Assembly (NCBI GenBank): GCA_016490735.1
Contig: JAEMWC010000361.1
Location: 536,501-600,500 of the forward strand
Direction: 5' to 3'
DNA: 64,000 bases
Source: Pachyseris speciosa
Taxonomy: Eukaryota > Cnidaria > Anthozoa > Scleractinia > Pachyseridae
In this document: in pieces, positions 25,701 through 32,140 of the stretch
Numbering within the stretch: position 1 is the stretch's first letter
Layout of the letters: each line of letters starts with the position of its first letter
Made by a program: the position numbers and the translations under genes
The notes under the pieces: model-generated
Seen by the model: the letters and a program-made list of their open reading frames with translations, nothing else
Told to the model about the DNA's origin: nothing
Database searches by the model: none

Positions 25701-28340
25701 CTTCTATTTAACGCCGGTTTTTATCGTGTTTTTTGTTTTGTTTTGTTTTGTTTTTTTCAGGTCTAGGTCTTAAATAGGGTATCAATTTTCGCTTGCTTCA
25801 TCCTTAAATAGGGTCAGGGTTTAAGACTCTTCGGGGCACACTCCTATCCGAAATTTATGGGAGTAACCCCGCCCCCGGGACTTTATGCGATCCACGTTGA
25901 TTAAAAACATTAACAACAATGTCTGAAAAGATACATTTTCCAAACAACTGGATAGCCAGCCTCAACAAGGAACTTAATTTGTGGGTCACCACGCAGCTCT
26001 TACAAGGTCTCACCTGACTGAAGACCACCCTTCAGGTGAGACAAAAGAACAAACAACACAAACAATGGACCCTAGCCCTAAAACAATAGGGCTGCAACAC
26101 TATCCCCGCCACTGAAATTTAGAACTTATAGGAGCTGCGAGGCTACTGTAATTTGTGACTAAAAAGGCGAACTGTATGCAGAACAATACTGGGCAATGAC
26201 TGCGTCAAATACTCCGGCTCTGGAGTTAGAGTAGTCAGTCAATGAGACAAAACCCTATCCACTGCTTTGCGAAGCTACATGTTTACCGTATTTGAAAGGT
26301 AAGTTTATTAATAACAGGCGGCAAAAACATTATAAGTGGCCTAAACCGTGGAAAACAGCTCCCCATGAACATTTTCTTACTACGTTCCGTGACTATCTTT
26401 TTTTGTTTGTTTGTTTTTGTGTTAGCGTTACCGCCGTTAACGGTACTGACGGGAAGTGGCACCACATCTGCGCAACATGGGAGAACACCACTGGATCATG
26501 GAAGCTGTACAAAGACGGCAAAGTGGAACATCAGGGCCGAATACAAAGAGGTAAAAGGAAAACTCTTATCCCAAGTACACAAAGGGTTACGCACTGAGAA
26601 TTTAACGCATGAATTTCCACACCGGCCGGGGAATAAAAAACACGAATTATTGTTATATAGTTATTTAATTTATGAATTTAGATCATATTTAAAAATATAT
26701 AAAACGTCAGTGGTTGCTGCAGCTTGGTTGTTGTTTTCTGAAAATAATTTAAAGCAACATCTCGCTGAGTATTCAGTGAAATATTATTTCATCCTATTTA
26801 TAGAATTCATGAAATCTCGCATTCCTTGATGGATTAATTTTTCAGGCGACAAGCAGTCTAAGGGCTGGCTTTGCTGTTGTTTGAATTTTGTCAATTCATG
26901 CTCGCTCTTTCCTTAAAATTTTCAACCTGATGTACTTAAACATACCACCACGGAGTTGAAGACCTTTAGTATAGGCCTTTTCCGATTATGCTAGTACTGA
27001 GAACTGGCATTTTATGCTCCTAGCAACCCCTTTTTTTGTCCAATGCTCAAGTTATGCTCAGTGTTCAAAATCACGCAATTTTGCTTTAAAAAATGCTTTG
27101 TTTTATTTTGAAGTAAAAATACAAAAAAGGTGGCACACGTGCTTTACGATTACTGAATAAAGTGAAAAACATCTTTCTGTTTCTTTTTACTCCTGTGTAA
27201 TACTTGTCTATGTTTCTCAAATGAGTCTGGTTTTAAATCACACAAAGTTAGCTCATTAACTTGTCCTTTGAAGAATACTCTATACGTTTCATGACATATA
27301 TTTACCAGCAGTAGATTCCAAAGATCGCTCTGAGCATCTCTGAGCAGGAGCTGGCCTTTTTTCAGCTTCGCGACCTCGTTCTGTGACCTGCAAGTTACTT
27401 CGTGACGATGACGTAGCTAACGCCATCTTGTTTTTTTTTTTTTGCAAGGACTGGGTACAACCTATGCAAACTAACGGCTAACCGGCTAGACGTTTCTCCA
27501 AGTCACAACTTTAATGGAGAACTAGAGTTTCCTAAAGGTCTTTAGAAGTGTTAACACCAAAAATAAAGCAAAGTTATGGTTTTCACAACAAAAATGTAGA
27601 TAGAATTGGCGAAAAACGCTGAAATATGCTAGCAAGTTTTTTTTTTTTTGAGAAAAAGTGCCAAAAAATGCTCGTTAAGCCAAATTATGCCGAAAAATGC
27701 TAGCATAATCGCGAAAGGCCTACTTTAGTATCACCATAAATTGTGCTTGCTTGGGCCGCTGCCGGATGAAGGCGACTTAAATAAAATTTCCACACAGTTA
27801 TCGAAAGTAGCGATGGAACGTAGTTCCCAGTGCTGTGGTCTGACCACACACACATCACAGGTTTGGGTGGAGGCCTGGTGATGGGCAGACCACCTGTCCG
27901 CAGAGGCTCTGTTGATTATGGAAACCTCGAAAGAGGCCTGACACACCGCTTGGTGCGGCTAAGGAATGGTGATCATGATACCAACGGCATTCGTGCTTCA
28001 GTAAACTGGAGATTGTAATTAAAACAAAGAGAAAACAATGTGTTCCTCTTAAAATTACAAATCTTTCTCTTTTTTTGCTTCAGGTCACGTGATCCGTGGT
28101 GGTGGATTTCTGGTGTTGGGACAAGACCAAGACTCCTTGGGTGGGGGATTTGTGGCACACCAGAGTTTTATCGGTGAAATGACAGGTGTCAATATTTGGA
28201 GTCGGGTCCTTGTTGACCAAGATATCGCTGCATTGTCCAAATCTTGCCTGGCAGGGGAGGGGGATGTGTTCGAGTGGTCCGACTTTAAGAATCACACCAA
28301 GGGAGGGGTTCAGTTGATTGATGCCTCGTGCGTAGCTTAG
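2286..28340 (+). CDS. Gene A: secreted PAN-EGF-EGF-pentraxin protein (7 coding exons)
   Basis: Spliced model: 2286-2361, 7832-8094, 8664-8790, 19943-20053, 23699-23915, 26426-26550, 28084-28340. The pieces sum to 1,176 bases (391 aa plus stop), and every junction has GT/AG with matching phase (1,0,1,1,2,1). Order: signal peptide, PAN/apple domain, two EGF-like domains, then a complete C-terminal pentraxin (laminin-G-like) domain with the TWENTTG and GQDQDS blocks. Pentraxins are secreted calcium-dependent lectin-like proteins, often oligomeric and involved in recognition; a recognition or adhesion role here is inference. Gene B downstream is its paralog. Extra exons inside the 11-kb intron 3 cannot be excluded, but none is needed to keep the frame. 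Intron 3 hosts an antisense pseudogene. Confidence 0.85.
2690..3000. other. Intron 1 block shared with gene B
   Basis: Runs such as AGAAGGACG, CAACCTTACTACT, ACTGAGCAACAACG and CGACTGACTGAACAAAATC recur in the same order at about 46610-46930 in intron 1 of gene B. Intron-level similarity shows that the duplication copied genomic DNA and did not go through a cDNA. Non-coding. Confidence 0.6.
3110..3765. repeat. Degenerate tandem duplication in intron 1
   Basis: A block of about 310 bases around 3130-3440 recurs at about 3440-3760. Shared landmarks are the GTATT..TTTT..AAAAATC tract, GGAGTGATGGTTTACT versus AGAGTGATGGTTTACTGACG, GCACACCTGACTAAC, and the sequence around CAACAGTCAGTTA. A related stretch occurs at 47040-47120 in gene B, so part of it predates the gene duplication. 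Confidence 0.5.
3943..5450. mobile_element. Mutator-like non-autonomous element, 1.5 kb, 9-bp target duplication
   Basis: Inverted repeats of about 110 bases: the left begins AGTCTCCCACGCAGTCG, and the right, reversed, begins CTAGCCTCCAACGCAGTCG. Both continue through a shared ACCTCCTCCCC..AACGCCTGCTTACCCGAA block and reach TAGCCAATCAC. The 9-bp CAAGAAAGT flanks both ends (3934-3942 and 5451-5459). Inside there is a second inverted pair (AGGGGCACCCAACGA near 4706 and its complement near 5139). No transposase is seen. The long inverted repeats and 9-bp duplication are typical of Mutator-like elements; that assignment is inference. Confidence 0.75.
5870..6700. repeat. Fold-back repeat region rich in GCAAAA/TTTTCGC
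   Basis: The left side (about 5930-6150) has two copies of a block with AATTGGAAAATTCGTCG and CAGT(G/C)AAAAGCAGTA. The right side (about 6480-6690) has two inverted copies (CTGCTTTTCA..CGAATTTT and the TTTCGCAATTTTCGC tract). The ends reach ATGAAATTTTGCGA and TTTCGCAAAAATTTCAT. Probably a fold-back element; no flanking duplication identified. Confidence 0.45.
6815..6965. repeat. Hairpin-forming inverted repeat
   Basis: About 60-base arms: GTGGGAAAACAAAAGAACCA..GAGGTTCAGGG at 6830 and its near complement CCCTGAACCTAGACTTGGTT..CCCACAATTC at 6921-6960. The loop is AT-rich. A small palindromic MITE is likely. Confidence 0.6.
7038..7345 (-). mobile_element. SINE remnant with AAT tail (same family as 30880-31180)
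   Basis: An (AAT)n run at 7038-7083 is followed by a body containing GGGGAAAACCGGAGTACCCG, GAGAAAAACCTCTCGGAGCAGAG and AACCAACAAACTCA, which match the body at 31030-31110. The tRNA-like head seen there is missing here, so this is a truncated minus-strand copy. The AAT run is its 3' tail. Confidence 0.5.
7574..7656. repeat. (GAT)n microsatellite
   Basis: A run of about 27 GAT/GAC triplets lies 180 bases before the PAN exon of gene A. The Asp-run and His-run reading frames across it are artefacts of the repeat. Confidence 0.9.
7832..8094 (+). CDS. Gene A exon 2: PAN/apple domain
   Basis: The acceptor is TTCCAG|GC and the donor AAAG|GTAAAA; 263 bases, phase 1 in and 0 out. Encodes about 88 residues with the PAN pattern: a leading GECREMSF, then [19 protein letters not shown], then NKCELNN, and an acidic end [11 protein letters not shown]. 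Five cysteines are present, the four PAN core positions plus one near the start. PAN domains bind proteins or carbohydrates. This exon corresponds to 48757-48996 in gene B. Confidence 0.85.
8664..8790 (+). CDS. Gene A exon 3: EGF-like domain 1
   Basis: The acceptor is TTTCAG|AA and the donor GCTG|GTAAGG; 127 bases, phase 0 in and 1 out. Encodes [16 protein letters not shown], then [17 protein letters not shown]. All six EGF cysteines are present with normal spacing (C-x5-C-x5-C, C-x-C-x8-C). It lacks the N-terminal Asp/Asn-Glu pattern of calcium-binding EGFs. There is no equivalent exon in gene B. Confidence 0.9.
9548..9988. mobile_element. Inverted-repeat element with GGCTAAACGATCAAACA ends
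   Basis: The left end GGCTAAAAGATCAAACATTT (9563) matches the reverse complement of GTGTTTGATCGTTTAGCC (9961-9978). The motif also recurs inside (GCTAAACGATCAAACATT at about 9813, and AATGTTTGATC). TTAA lies just outside both ends, which would suit a TTAA-targeting superfamily, but the spacing to the inverted repeat differs by one base. Non-coding. Confidence 0.6.
10035..10275 (-). other. Dispersed unit, possible decayed coding piece
   Basis: This stretch recurs with substitutions and gaps at 21368-21545 (shared TTTGAGCTACTCGTT, CTCCCATTAATGC, GGTGAGCTG, CACACAATC, TTTCCTGAGA). The minus strand is open here for 82 codons ([25 protein letters not shown]). I do not recognise the peptide. Both copies lie about 1.3 kb downstream of an EGF exon. 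Confidence 0.35.
10738..10775. repeat. (ATT)n microsatellite
   Basis: About ten ATT triplets following a CGCCATGTTGGATTATC stretch, itself preceded by a duplicated GGCCGCCATGTTG. It may be the tail of a short interspersed element. Confidence 0.7.
11650..11740 (+). pseudogene. Possible LINE C-terminal scrap
   Basis: The + strand reads [20 protein letters not shown], which resembles the W-N-x-LP...F(K)xxL end of CR1/L2-type LINE polyproteins (compare 34045-34135 and 63777-63990). Too short to classify. The surrounding 10.8-12.4 kb holds nothing else I can name beyond A/T-rich low-complexity sequence. Confidence 0.35.
13157..17170 (-). pseudogene. Broken cysteine-rich/NHL-type gene, antisense in intron 3 of gene A
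   Basis: Reading from 17170 down, pieces of one protein appear in order: an N-terminal part ([14 protein letters not shown]..; [30 protein letters not shown]); a zinc-finger-like region at about 16640-16430 with CEAC, CEDC, CDAC, CSNC, CSDC and CESC pairs; NHL-like strands ([48 protein letters not shown]); a conserved tail ([53 protein letters not shown]); and an acidic end before TAA at 13157-13159. Breaks include in-frame stops at 16711-16713, 14005-14007 and 13451-13453, and frameshifts near 17105, 16945, 16235, 13755, 13575 and 13525. I recall this as a multi-copy coral family of unknown function. Clearly non-functional. Confidence 0.8.
14859..15653. mobile_element. Inverted-repeat element inside the NHL-type pseudogene
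   Basis: The ends ATTACCAGAAATC (14859) and GATTTCTGGTAAT (to 15653) are perfect 13-base complements, with a nearby GCG shared. The NHL-type coding sequence stops on one side and resumes on the other. A minus-strand GTAGGT just upstream and a CCCAG|CAAATG downstream could mean it landed in an intron of that gene. Contains ACGTTTATC tandem units at about 14879-14910; no transposase. Confidence 0.6.
17350..17905. repeat. Tandem triplication, unit 220-230 bp
   Basis: Units start with GTTGAAGT(T/C)AATCT at 17350, 17580 and 17800 (the last partial). Each contains CACCTTTTGCGGCGACAT, TTTTGTAAACAAATGAGC and, in the first two, CTTCGTTTCTCGGCGACCCA. Non-coding, between the NHL-type pseudogene and EGF exon 2. 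Confidence 0.85.
18081..18472. mobile_element. Inverted-repeat element with CAGAGCTATCAACCCTCC ends
   Basis: The left CAGAGCTATCAACCCTCC and the right GGAGGGTTGACAGCTCTG are complementary except for one base. The right side also holds a CCGGGAGA/TCTCCCGG fold-back (18370-18450). Non-coding; class unknown. Confidence 0.6.
19728..19905. repeat. (CAAA)n run and TTATTCATTATTC repeats
   Basis: A (CAAA)n run at 19728-19751 is followed by four spaced copies of GTTATTCATTATTC-like sequence up to CAGCTTCCACCCCTG just before EGF exon 2. The last motif is the inverted partner of GGGGTGGAAGCTGAATAAT at about 12415. Confidence 0.6.
19943..20053 (+). CDS. Gene A exon 4: EGF-like domain 2 lacking cysteine 5
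   Basis: The acceptor is GTTGCAG|AC; the donor is GAAG|GTTAGA, which is weak. 111 bases, phase 1 in and 1 out. Encodes [16 protein letters not shown], then [20 protein letters not shown]. The DVND start and the VDKTNNF stretch fit a calcium-binding EGF. The fifth cysteine (second of the C-x-C pair) is Gly: codon GGT where TGT is expected, leaving five cysteines. An inverted fragment of this exon and its following intron occurs at about 20968-21115. Confidence 0.8.
20021..21115. repeat. Inverted repeat carrying the 3' end of EGF exon 2
   Basis: About 140 bases spanning the end of exon 4 and its donor (20021-20165) recur inverted at about 20968-21115. Shared tracts are GGATTTGTCGGTGATCGGTG, GTTTACAAGAGTCACTGTTT and TTTGTCGCCTGGAGCAAACT. 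The inverted copy reads [10 protein letters not shown] on the minus strand and has lost the rest of the EGF domain. Confidence 0.75.
20258..20335. repeat. Short hairpin MITE
   Basis: AACCTCGTTCCCAGGGCTTT and its exact complement AAAGCCCTGGGAACGAGGTT face each other across a 35-base GC-rich middle, with CTCC/GGAG extending the stem. Non-coding, in intron 4 of gene A. Confidence 0.75.
20845..21290. repeat. Second inverted repeat overlapping the EGF remnant
   Basis: 20845-20965 (AGTGCACCTAAACC, CGCTAAAATAAATCTTTRCACCTG-like tract, GAGTTTTCTAGGGTGTTAA) recurs inverted at about 21150-21290. The inverted EGF remnant lies in its loop, so the structure is nested: a short element or rearrangement that picked up the exon end. 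Confidence 0.6.
21368..21545. repeat. Second copy of the 10035-10275 unit
   Basis: Matches the unit at 10035-10275 in the same orientation, with gaps. The coding frame seen in the first copy is broken here. Confidence 0.45.
21866..22227. mobile_element. Inverted-repeat element (CAAGCGCC/GGCGCTTATT type)
   Basis: The left TACCGTATTTCCTCAAACAA followed by GCGCC matches the complement of GGCGCTTATTCGAGGAAATG at the right; TA flanks both sides. The middle is non-coding and pyrimidine-rich on the left. Confidence 0.65.
22840..23160. repeat. Dispersed repeat rich in GGCCGGACAA
   Basis: Several GGCCGGACA/TGTCCGGCC units occur at 23050-23110, ending in TTTCAAGCCCTGGG. A related inverted stretch lies at 50735-50815 (GGGGCTTGAAATAATTT..GGTCAAATTGTCCGG). 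A family common in coral DNA as far as I recall; class unknown. Confidence 0.45.
23306..23382. mobile_element. 77-bp inverted-repeat element with 11-bp target duplication
   Basis: ACCCTGCGAGCAGAG at the left and CTCTGCTCGCAGGGT at the right are perfect complements, followed by TCCTTCGA/TCGAAGGA. AGTGCGATAAT lies on both sides (23295-23305 and 23383-23393). The long target duplication suggests mobilisation by a Mutator-like transposase. Confidence 0.85.
23699..23915 (+). CDS. Gene A exon 5: pentraxin domain, first part
   Basis: The acceptor is TTATAG|AT and the donor AGTAG|GTAAGC; 217 bases, phase 1 in and 2 out. Encodes [18 protein letters not shown], then [32 protein letters not shown] and [17 protein letters not shown] and SYAV..NE match the opening strands and the first calcium-site region of pentraxins. 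The gene B exon at 51957-52173 has exactly the same length and high similarity. Confidence 0.9.
23953..24164. mobile_element. Inverted-repeat element with TACAGTC ends
   Basis: The left TACAGTCTTTCCCGTAAAAC..GAACACCAGAAA matches the complement of the right end (TTTCTGGTGTTCACGG..GACTGTA). About 36-base ends; non-coding middle. It lies 38 bases after pentraxin exon 5 of gene A. Confidence 0.7.
24571..24960 (+). mobile_element. Two tRNA-derived SINE copies in tandem
   Basis: The full copy (24781-24960) starts with a tRNA-like head: TTAGCTCAGTGGTTAGAGCA (A-box region) and GGTTTGATTCC (B box), followed by CTGAATTTCTTTTCAGTTGT and CCATCATTATTAATCACA. A partial copy at 24571-24690 repeats the second half. 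The anticodon arm does not fold into a normal 5-bp stem, so these are not tRNA genes. Confidence 0.7.
25067..25245. mobile_element. Palindromic MITE
   Basis: AATTGGTTTATGGGTCAGC..TTCATCGAAATATGAAGCAC at the left is complementary to GTGCTTCGTATCTCGATGAA..CAGCTGACGCATAAACCAATT at the right. Non-coding; centre near 25155. Confidence 0.7.
25416..25881. mobile_element. Element with poly-G inverted ends
   Basis: The left ACCCGG then a G-run then GGTACTCCCATA mirrors the right TATGGGAGTAACCCCGCCCC then CGGGA. TTTAT flanks both sides. The inside repeats TTAAATAGGGTATCA twice. Two other elements with CCCGGGG..GGGG ends lie at 36158 and 44711. Confidence 0.6.
26426..26550 (+). CDS. Gene A exon 6: pentraxin domain, signature exon
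   Basis: The acceptor follows a T-rich tract (GTGTTAG|C) and the donor is AGAG|GTAAAA; 125 bases, phase 2 in and 1 out. Encodes [20 protein letters not shown] followed by [25 protein letters not shown] fits the pentraxin family signature H-x-C-x-[ST]-W-x-[ST] except that the last position is Asn. Equivalent to gene B 53148-53275, which is three bases longer. Confidence 0.9.
26973..27722. mobile_element. Mutator-like MITE, 750 bp, 9-bp target duplication
   Basis: The ends AGGCCTTTTCCGATTATGCT and, reversed, TAGGCCTTTCGCGATTATGC are inverted repeats. CTTTAGTAT occurs immediately outside both (26964-26972 and 27723-27731). Non-coding, in intron 6 of gene A, with T/A runs and repeated ATGCTC/ATGCT motifs. 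Confidence 0.75.
28084..28340 (+). CDS. Gene A exon 7: pentraxin domain, C-terminal part and stop
   Basis: The acceptor is TTGCTTCAG|GT, phase 1 in; 257 bases ending in TAG. Encodes [20 protein letters not shown], then [33 protein letters not shown] and a SCVA end. GQDQDS corresponds to the calcium-binding loop of pentraxins, with Asp where vertebrate C-reactive protein has the Glu of EQD. By my count there are 16 differences over about 84 residues from gene B's last exon. Confidence 0.92.
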
Positions 28341-28990
28341 ATAAAGTTAAACCCATATGCAGCTCATACTAGTGTTAGCCAATGAGGCGTGAGGGAGCCG
28401 GTTAGTGAAGACGTCACGAATCTGTTTTCTGTTTGGCAGAGATAGCGTGAGTTGTTGCTGCGTTTTTCATTAGGTCGCGAATTGCTGCAAATTTCATACA
28501 GTTGTACTTACATAGAGAGCATTTTAGTTCATATGAATTACAGTGCAAGTAGCATAAATCTTTCAATTTTGGAACTTTTAAACATACTTTTTTAATGTAT
28601 CTTGATCTTGCATGTTTTAATGCTCATTTTTCAGTACTTTTACTTTGTAAAATTATTTTTTTATCATTCTTTGTAGTATTGATGATACCAACGAAAGATT
28701 TGTGCTACTTGTACTGTATTCATATGAAAGTAGGCACCAATGAAATAGTAAACAGAATTAGATCGCTAAATTTCGGGGATTAGTAAATTTGTAACATTAG
28801 TTTAATAGTATTTTGATTGCGGCGGTAATATTGTAATAATAGTTTTAAATAGTTTTGATCATTATTTAATTTGTGATGTTATCTGATGAATTGTGATCAT
28901 TAGCGTTAGGTTTTCATTAGTTATTAGGTGGAATACCTGTAAACTACATAGCTCTCAGGCTGTGTATGTCCACGTTAAATAAAGTATGAT
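28341..28990 (+). other. 3' UTR and downstream flank of gene A
   Basis: Non-coding after TAG. CATAGAGAGCATTTT at about 28511 recurs at about 63231 after gene B, with ATATGAATT nearby in both, so the duplicated segment includes 3' sequence. AATAAA occurs at 28979-28984 and is a candidate polyadenylation signal. A short (GAT)n follows at 28987-29020. Confidence 0.5.
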
Positions 28991-29099
28991 GATGATAATG
29001 ATGATGATGTATGATGATGATTCTTAGCTTTTTAATCGTTTAGTATCATCGGCTTATAGCTTATTGTTCCTGGAAAGTACCCTAAGTATGTGTATACTA

Positions 29100-29257
29100 G
29101 TTATGCAACGCTTTCGAGTGGTATACCGTGGAATATCCCACGAGTCACTTGTATTTTCTCGGTATACACACGAGCCTTTAGGCTCGTGTGTATACCGAGA
29201 AAATACAAGTGACTCGTGGGATATTCCACGGTACACCACGAGAAAGGGTTGCATAAC
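29100..29257. mobile_element. Near-perfect palindrome, 158 bp
   Basis: The two arms of about 77 bases are almost exact complements around the loop TTTA (CACACGAGCC/GGCTCGTGTG next to it). The outer ends GTTATGCAAC/GTTGCATAAC are flanked by TA on each side. A recently inserted, hairpin-forming MITE with TA target duplication is the simplest reading. Confidence 0.85.
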
Positions 29258-29774
29258 TATTTTATACCATGCCATAGAAAATACAGTGGCCAGCAAGGCC
29301 AGCATAATCAATACGAGATACGCCCAGACTGGAATGGTTTTGAAATGGCTTCCTAATGTCCACCCTCTTGACAGCGTTTTTAAACCTTTTTCAAAATTTG
29401 TTATTAATTATAATTCGTGACCAAATACAAATAATAAAATATTGATGTAAAATAAAGATGTTATAGTAAAACGGTTGCAAAATTCGTACTAATTTTCAAG
29501 CACTAAAATCAATCTCAACGCACGATGGGAAGGTTGGGTGTGATACCGTTGAATTGTACTGATCGATGGAAAGGTTCCGTGGAATACTGACGAATATACA
29601 GCGGCTTTCCTGCGTTCTGATTGGCTGTATTTTCTATTGCGAGGTATAAATAGTAGTATAGAAGCGGAAGAAAGGTCATTGTCAAAGCAGTTAATAAAGG
29701 AGCGATTGTAGTAGAATAGAGTAGTGAAATGCAGTTAGTTGTTTTAAAAGAACAAAACTGAAATTAATGAAGAT

Positions 29775-29962
29775 GTTGGTTACCGTCTCAGTTATGAACA
29801 CAACTTAAGCAGTAGTGAAAATAAAGCCTGAAAAAATTTCAGGGTTGTACAAGAGTCGAACTGGCACGACCACTGTGATACCGGTGCAGTGCTAGGAGCT
29901 GGACCTCAATTGATAGAGCACTACACCGGAAACGCAGCGTTTGTGGGTTCAAGTTCAAATAC
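29775..29962. mobile_element. Two SINE heads in opposite orientation
   Basis: 29775-29893 is a minus-strand SINE (body AAGCAGTAGTGAAAAT..AAGCCTGAAAAAATTTCAGG, then a tRNA-like head reading down). 29897-29960 is a + strand tRNA-like head (CAATTGATAGAGCACTACAC, then GTGGGTTCAAGTTC). Same family as 34645-35060. Confidence 0.55.
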
Positions 29963-29964
29963 CG

Positions 29965-30307
29965 TAAAAGCTCTATTTGGAAGTCGTAAGCCCCTCCCCC
30001 CTTTGGGACATGAGATTTTGTAATTAGTCCCCACTATTCCCTCTTACTAAATCCACTTTATGAGGCCCAGTTAGTTTGTTTTTAAGCAAATATACACTCA
30101 AACACATAATAGTTCTGTTTTACTGCAGTTGTTCGAGTTTTGTAGAAAAACGTAACTATTTTAAGATGAAAACGGCGTGTTTAAGATTTGAAATAAGCCC
30201 CCCCCCCCCCACCCCCATCTCGGGTAAGCCCCCTCTCTAATATACCCCCCGTTAATGAGACCTGTAATTAAATAAGCCCCCCGAAGGCTTAACAGAGCTC
30301 TTACGGT
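29965..30307. mobile_element. Inverted-repeat element with CCGTAAAAGCTCT ends
   Basis: The left ACCGTAAAAGCTCTATTT mirrors the right AACAGAGCTCTTACGGT. Inside are AAGCCCC-rich tracts, including a poly-C run at about 30195. Non-coding. Confidence 0.65.
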
Positions 30308-30878
30308 GTGATTTTCATATAATTATTCATACACAATGCAAAAATAAGTAGAAACCTCAACCATATAATGGACTGTACCCGAACAATTCTCTGCGACTGG
30401 GAGAACTACAAAAGCGCACTTCTATGGAAAATATCCTCCTTACAAACGGTCGCAATAAAATTGCTTGCTCTGGTGTACTTCACTCCAGTTTCAGTGATCC
30501 CTTGATCTCATTACGCAGCTTGTAAACTCTAATAAGTCACATAAGCGTTTCTATTACTCGTAATTTGACCGGCATCTCAAATTAAAATGACTGGAAAACC
30601 CGATCCTAAAACTATGTGATATGCTTGGAAAATACCATATATTAAGAATTACTGTAGTTTATCAGCAGGCTCTCACAAAATAAAAACGCGTACGACACTC
30701 TGAGCGTCTCCTTGGCTCAGACATAAAACAAACAATAGTCTATACTGCGACTCTATTCTGGGATCAAATCCCCATCAATTTAAAAGACCTAACTGTCCTC
30801 AGCTTCACTAAAAATTGAAACTTTATTTGCTGTCTGAACAACATTCCCAAAGACCAACGTAATTACCTCAGAAAACAC

Positions 30879-30879
<1 letters not shown>

Positions 30880-30931
<52 letters not shown>

Positions 30932-31182
30932 CAAATTAATTAATTATATAGCGCATTTTCCATGTGAATATGATCAAATGCGCTTTACAAGCGGATGAAA
31001 TTTGAATTTGGAAATGTTGGTTTTTGTGCAGAGGGGAAAACCTGAGAACCCGGAGAAAAACCTTTTGGAGAAGAGAGGAGGCAACCAACAACAAACTCAA
31101 CCCACATATGACGTCGAGTCCGGACCACATTGGTGGAAGGCGAGTACTCTCACCACTGCGCCATCCCTGCTCCACCTCAAAT
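30880..31182 (-). mobile_element. tRNA-derived SINE with AAT tail
   Basis: Read on the minus strand from 31180: GGGATGGCGCAGTGGTGAGA (A-box region), then a decayed B box, then a body containing TTTTTCTCCGGGTTCTCAGG and AAGCGCATTTGATCA, ending in (ATT)n at 30925-30880. Related truncated copy at 7038-7345. Confidence 0.65.
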
Positions 31183-31499
31183 CACACTCAATCGTATACA
31201 GTCACATTTTTAGATTCACTCATAAACTTAAAACAGCTGCAGACTGACTCGAAAACATTCCAGATACTTCAGTTTCCGGGCTCTAAATTATTACATACAA
31301 GTGTTTTTTTTTTTTTTTTTTTGTTTAATTTTATATGTCTATGTAATGATAGATAAGAGCAAAAAAAGATAAAGTTGTTATCGTGAAGAGAGACTGAACT
31401 AAGAAACGCCATCTAAACTTTATTTATCGTAAACCCGTTACTACGACGCTTATGTTTCACAAACTAAGGAAAATGGCGCTCGCTTAATAATTTTCAGGT

Positions 31500-32140
31500 A
31501 AATCACCAAAAGATGTTATAATCAACGAAATTACTCTTAATGATACATATTCGATGAACAACCAAGAAGAAATCGCTGATTTCCTTAGCGATCGTTTAAC
31601 GAATATCCGAGACCTAAACCTGCCGCCCAACTTGTTCATTTATCCAGCAACCCCGCGTACAATTTCCATTGGTCTCCTGTGAAACAAGTCGATGTGCTTG
31701 AAAGAGTGGACACAAAAATATCAGCTGTTCCAGGTGGCATCCAATATCACAGCAGAACCTCTCCGTTTGCTCTTTAGTTCATCTATGCCGAGAGACTATA
31801 CGCCACATGACTGGAAAATTGGGACGGTTTTTCCTTTACGAAAAGGTAATACAAAAAGCTGAACCAAATAATTGTTGAGCGAATTCGTTTTATCGTCAAT
31901 TTATAAAGTTTAACCGGAAAGACTGGTTTATGATCAGTTTTATTCACACTTCTCATATAACAGCAAATATCGGTCTCATTTTCGAGCGACACATTCCACC
32001 GTGACGGCTTCACTTGTCTAATCTTTTCATTTCCGTTGTTTTTCCCGATTTTGCCAAGACGTTCGACACAATCGATCATGATGTTTAATTTCGTTTGAAA
32101 TATCAAGATTGTATGCCGTTGAAAACAGTTCCATCTCATT
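31500..32140 (+). pseudogene. Decayed LINE reverse-transcriptase region
   Basis: Fragments in shifting frames: SPKDVIINEITLNDTY, EIADFLSDRLTNIRDL, PRDYTPHDWKIGTVFPL, VYDQFYSHFSYNSKYRSHFR and a DFAKTFDTIDHD-like block, which is the order expected around domains 0-A of a non-LTR reverse transcriptase. Several stops; dead. Confidence 0.65.

Noticed and set aside
27830..28018. Possible extra exon of gene A starting at an ACATCACAG acceptor
   Set aside because: Exons 6 and 7 join directly in phase to make an uninterrupted pentraxin domain, as in gene B; the peptide here has no pentraxin features.
29064..29420. 118-codon frame and its near-identical minus-strand partner
   Set aside because: Both come from the two arms of the palindrome at 29100-29257.
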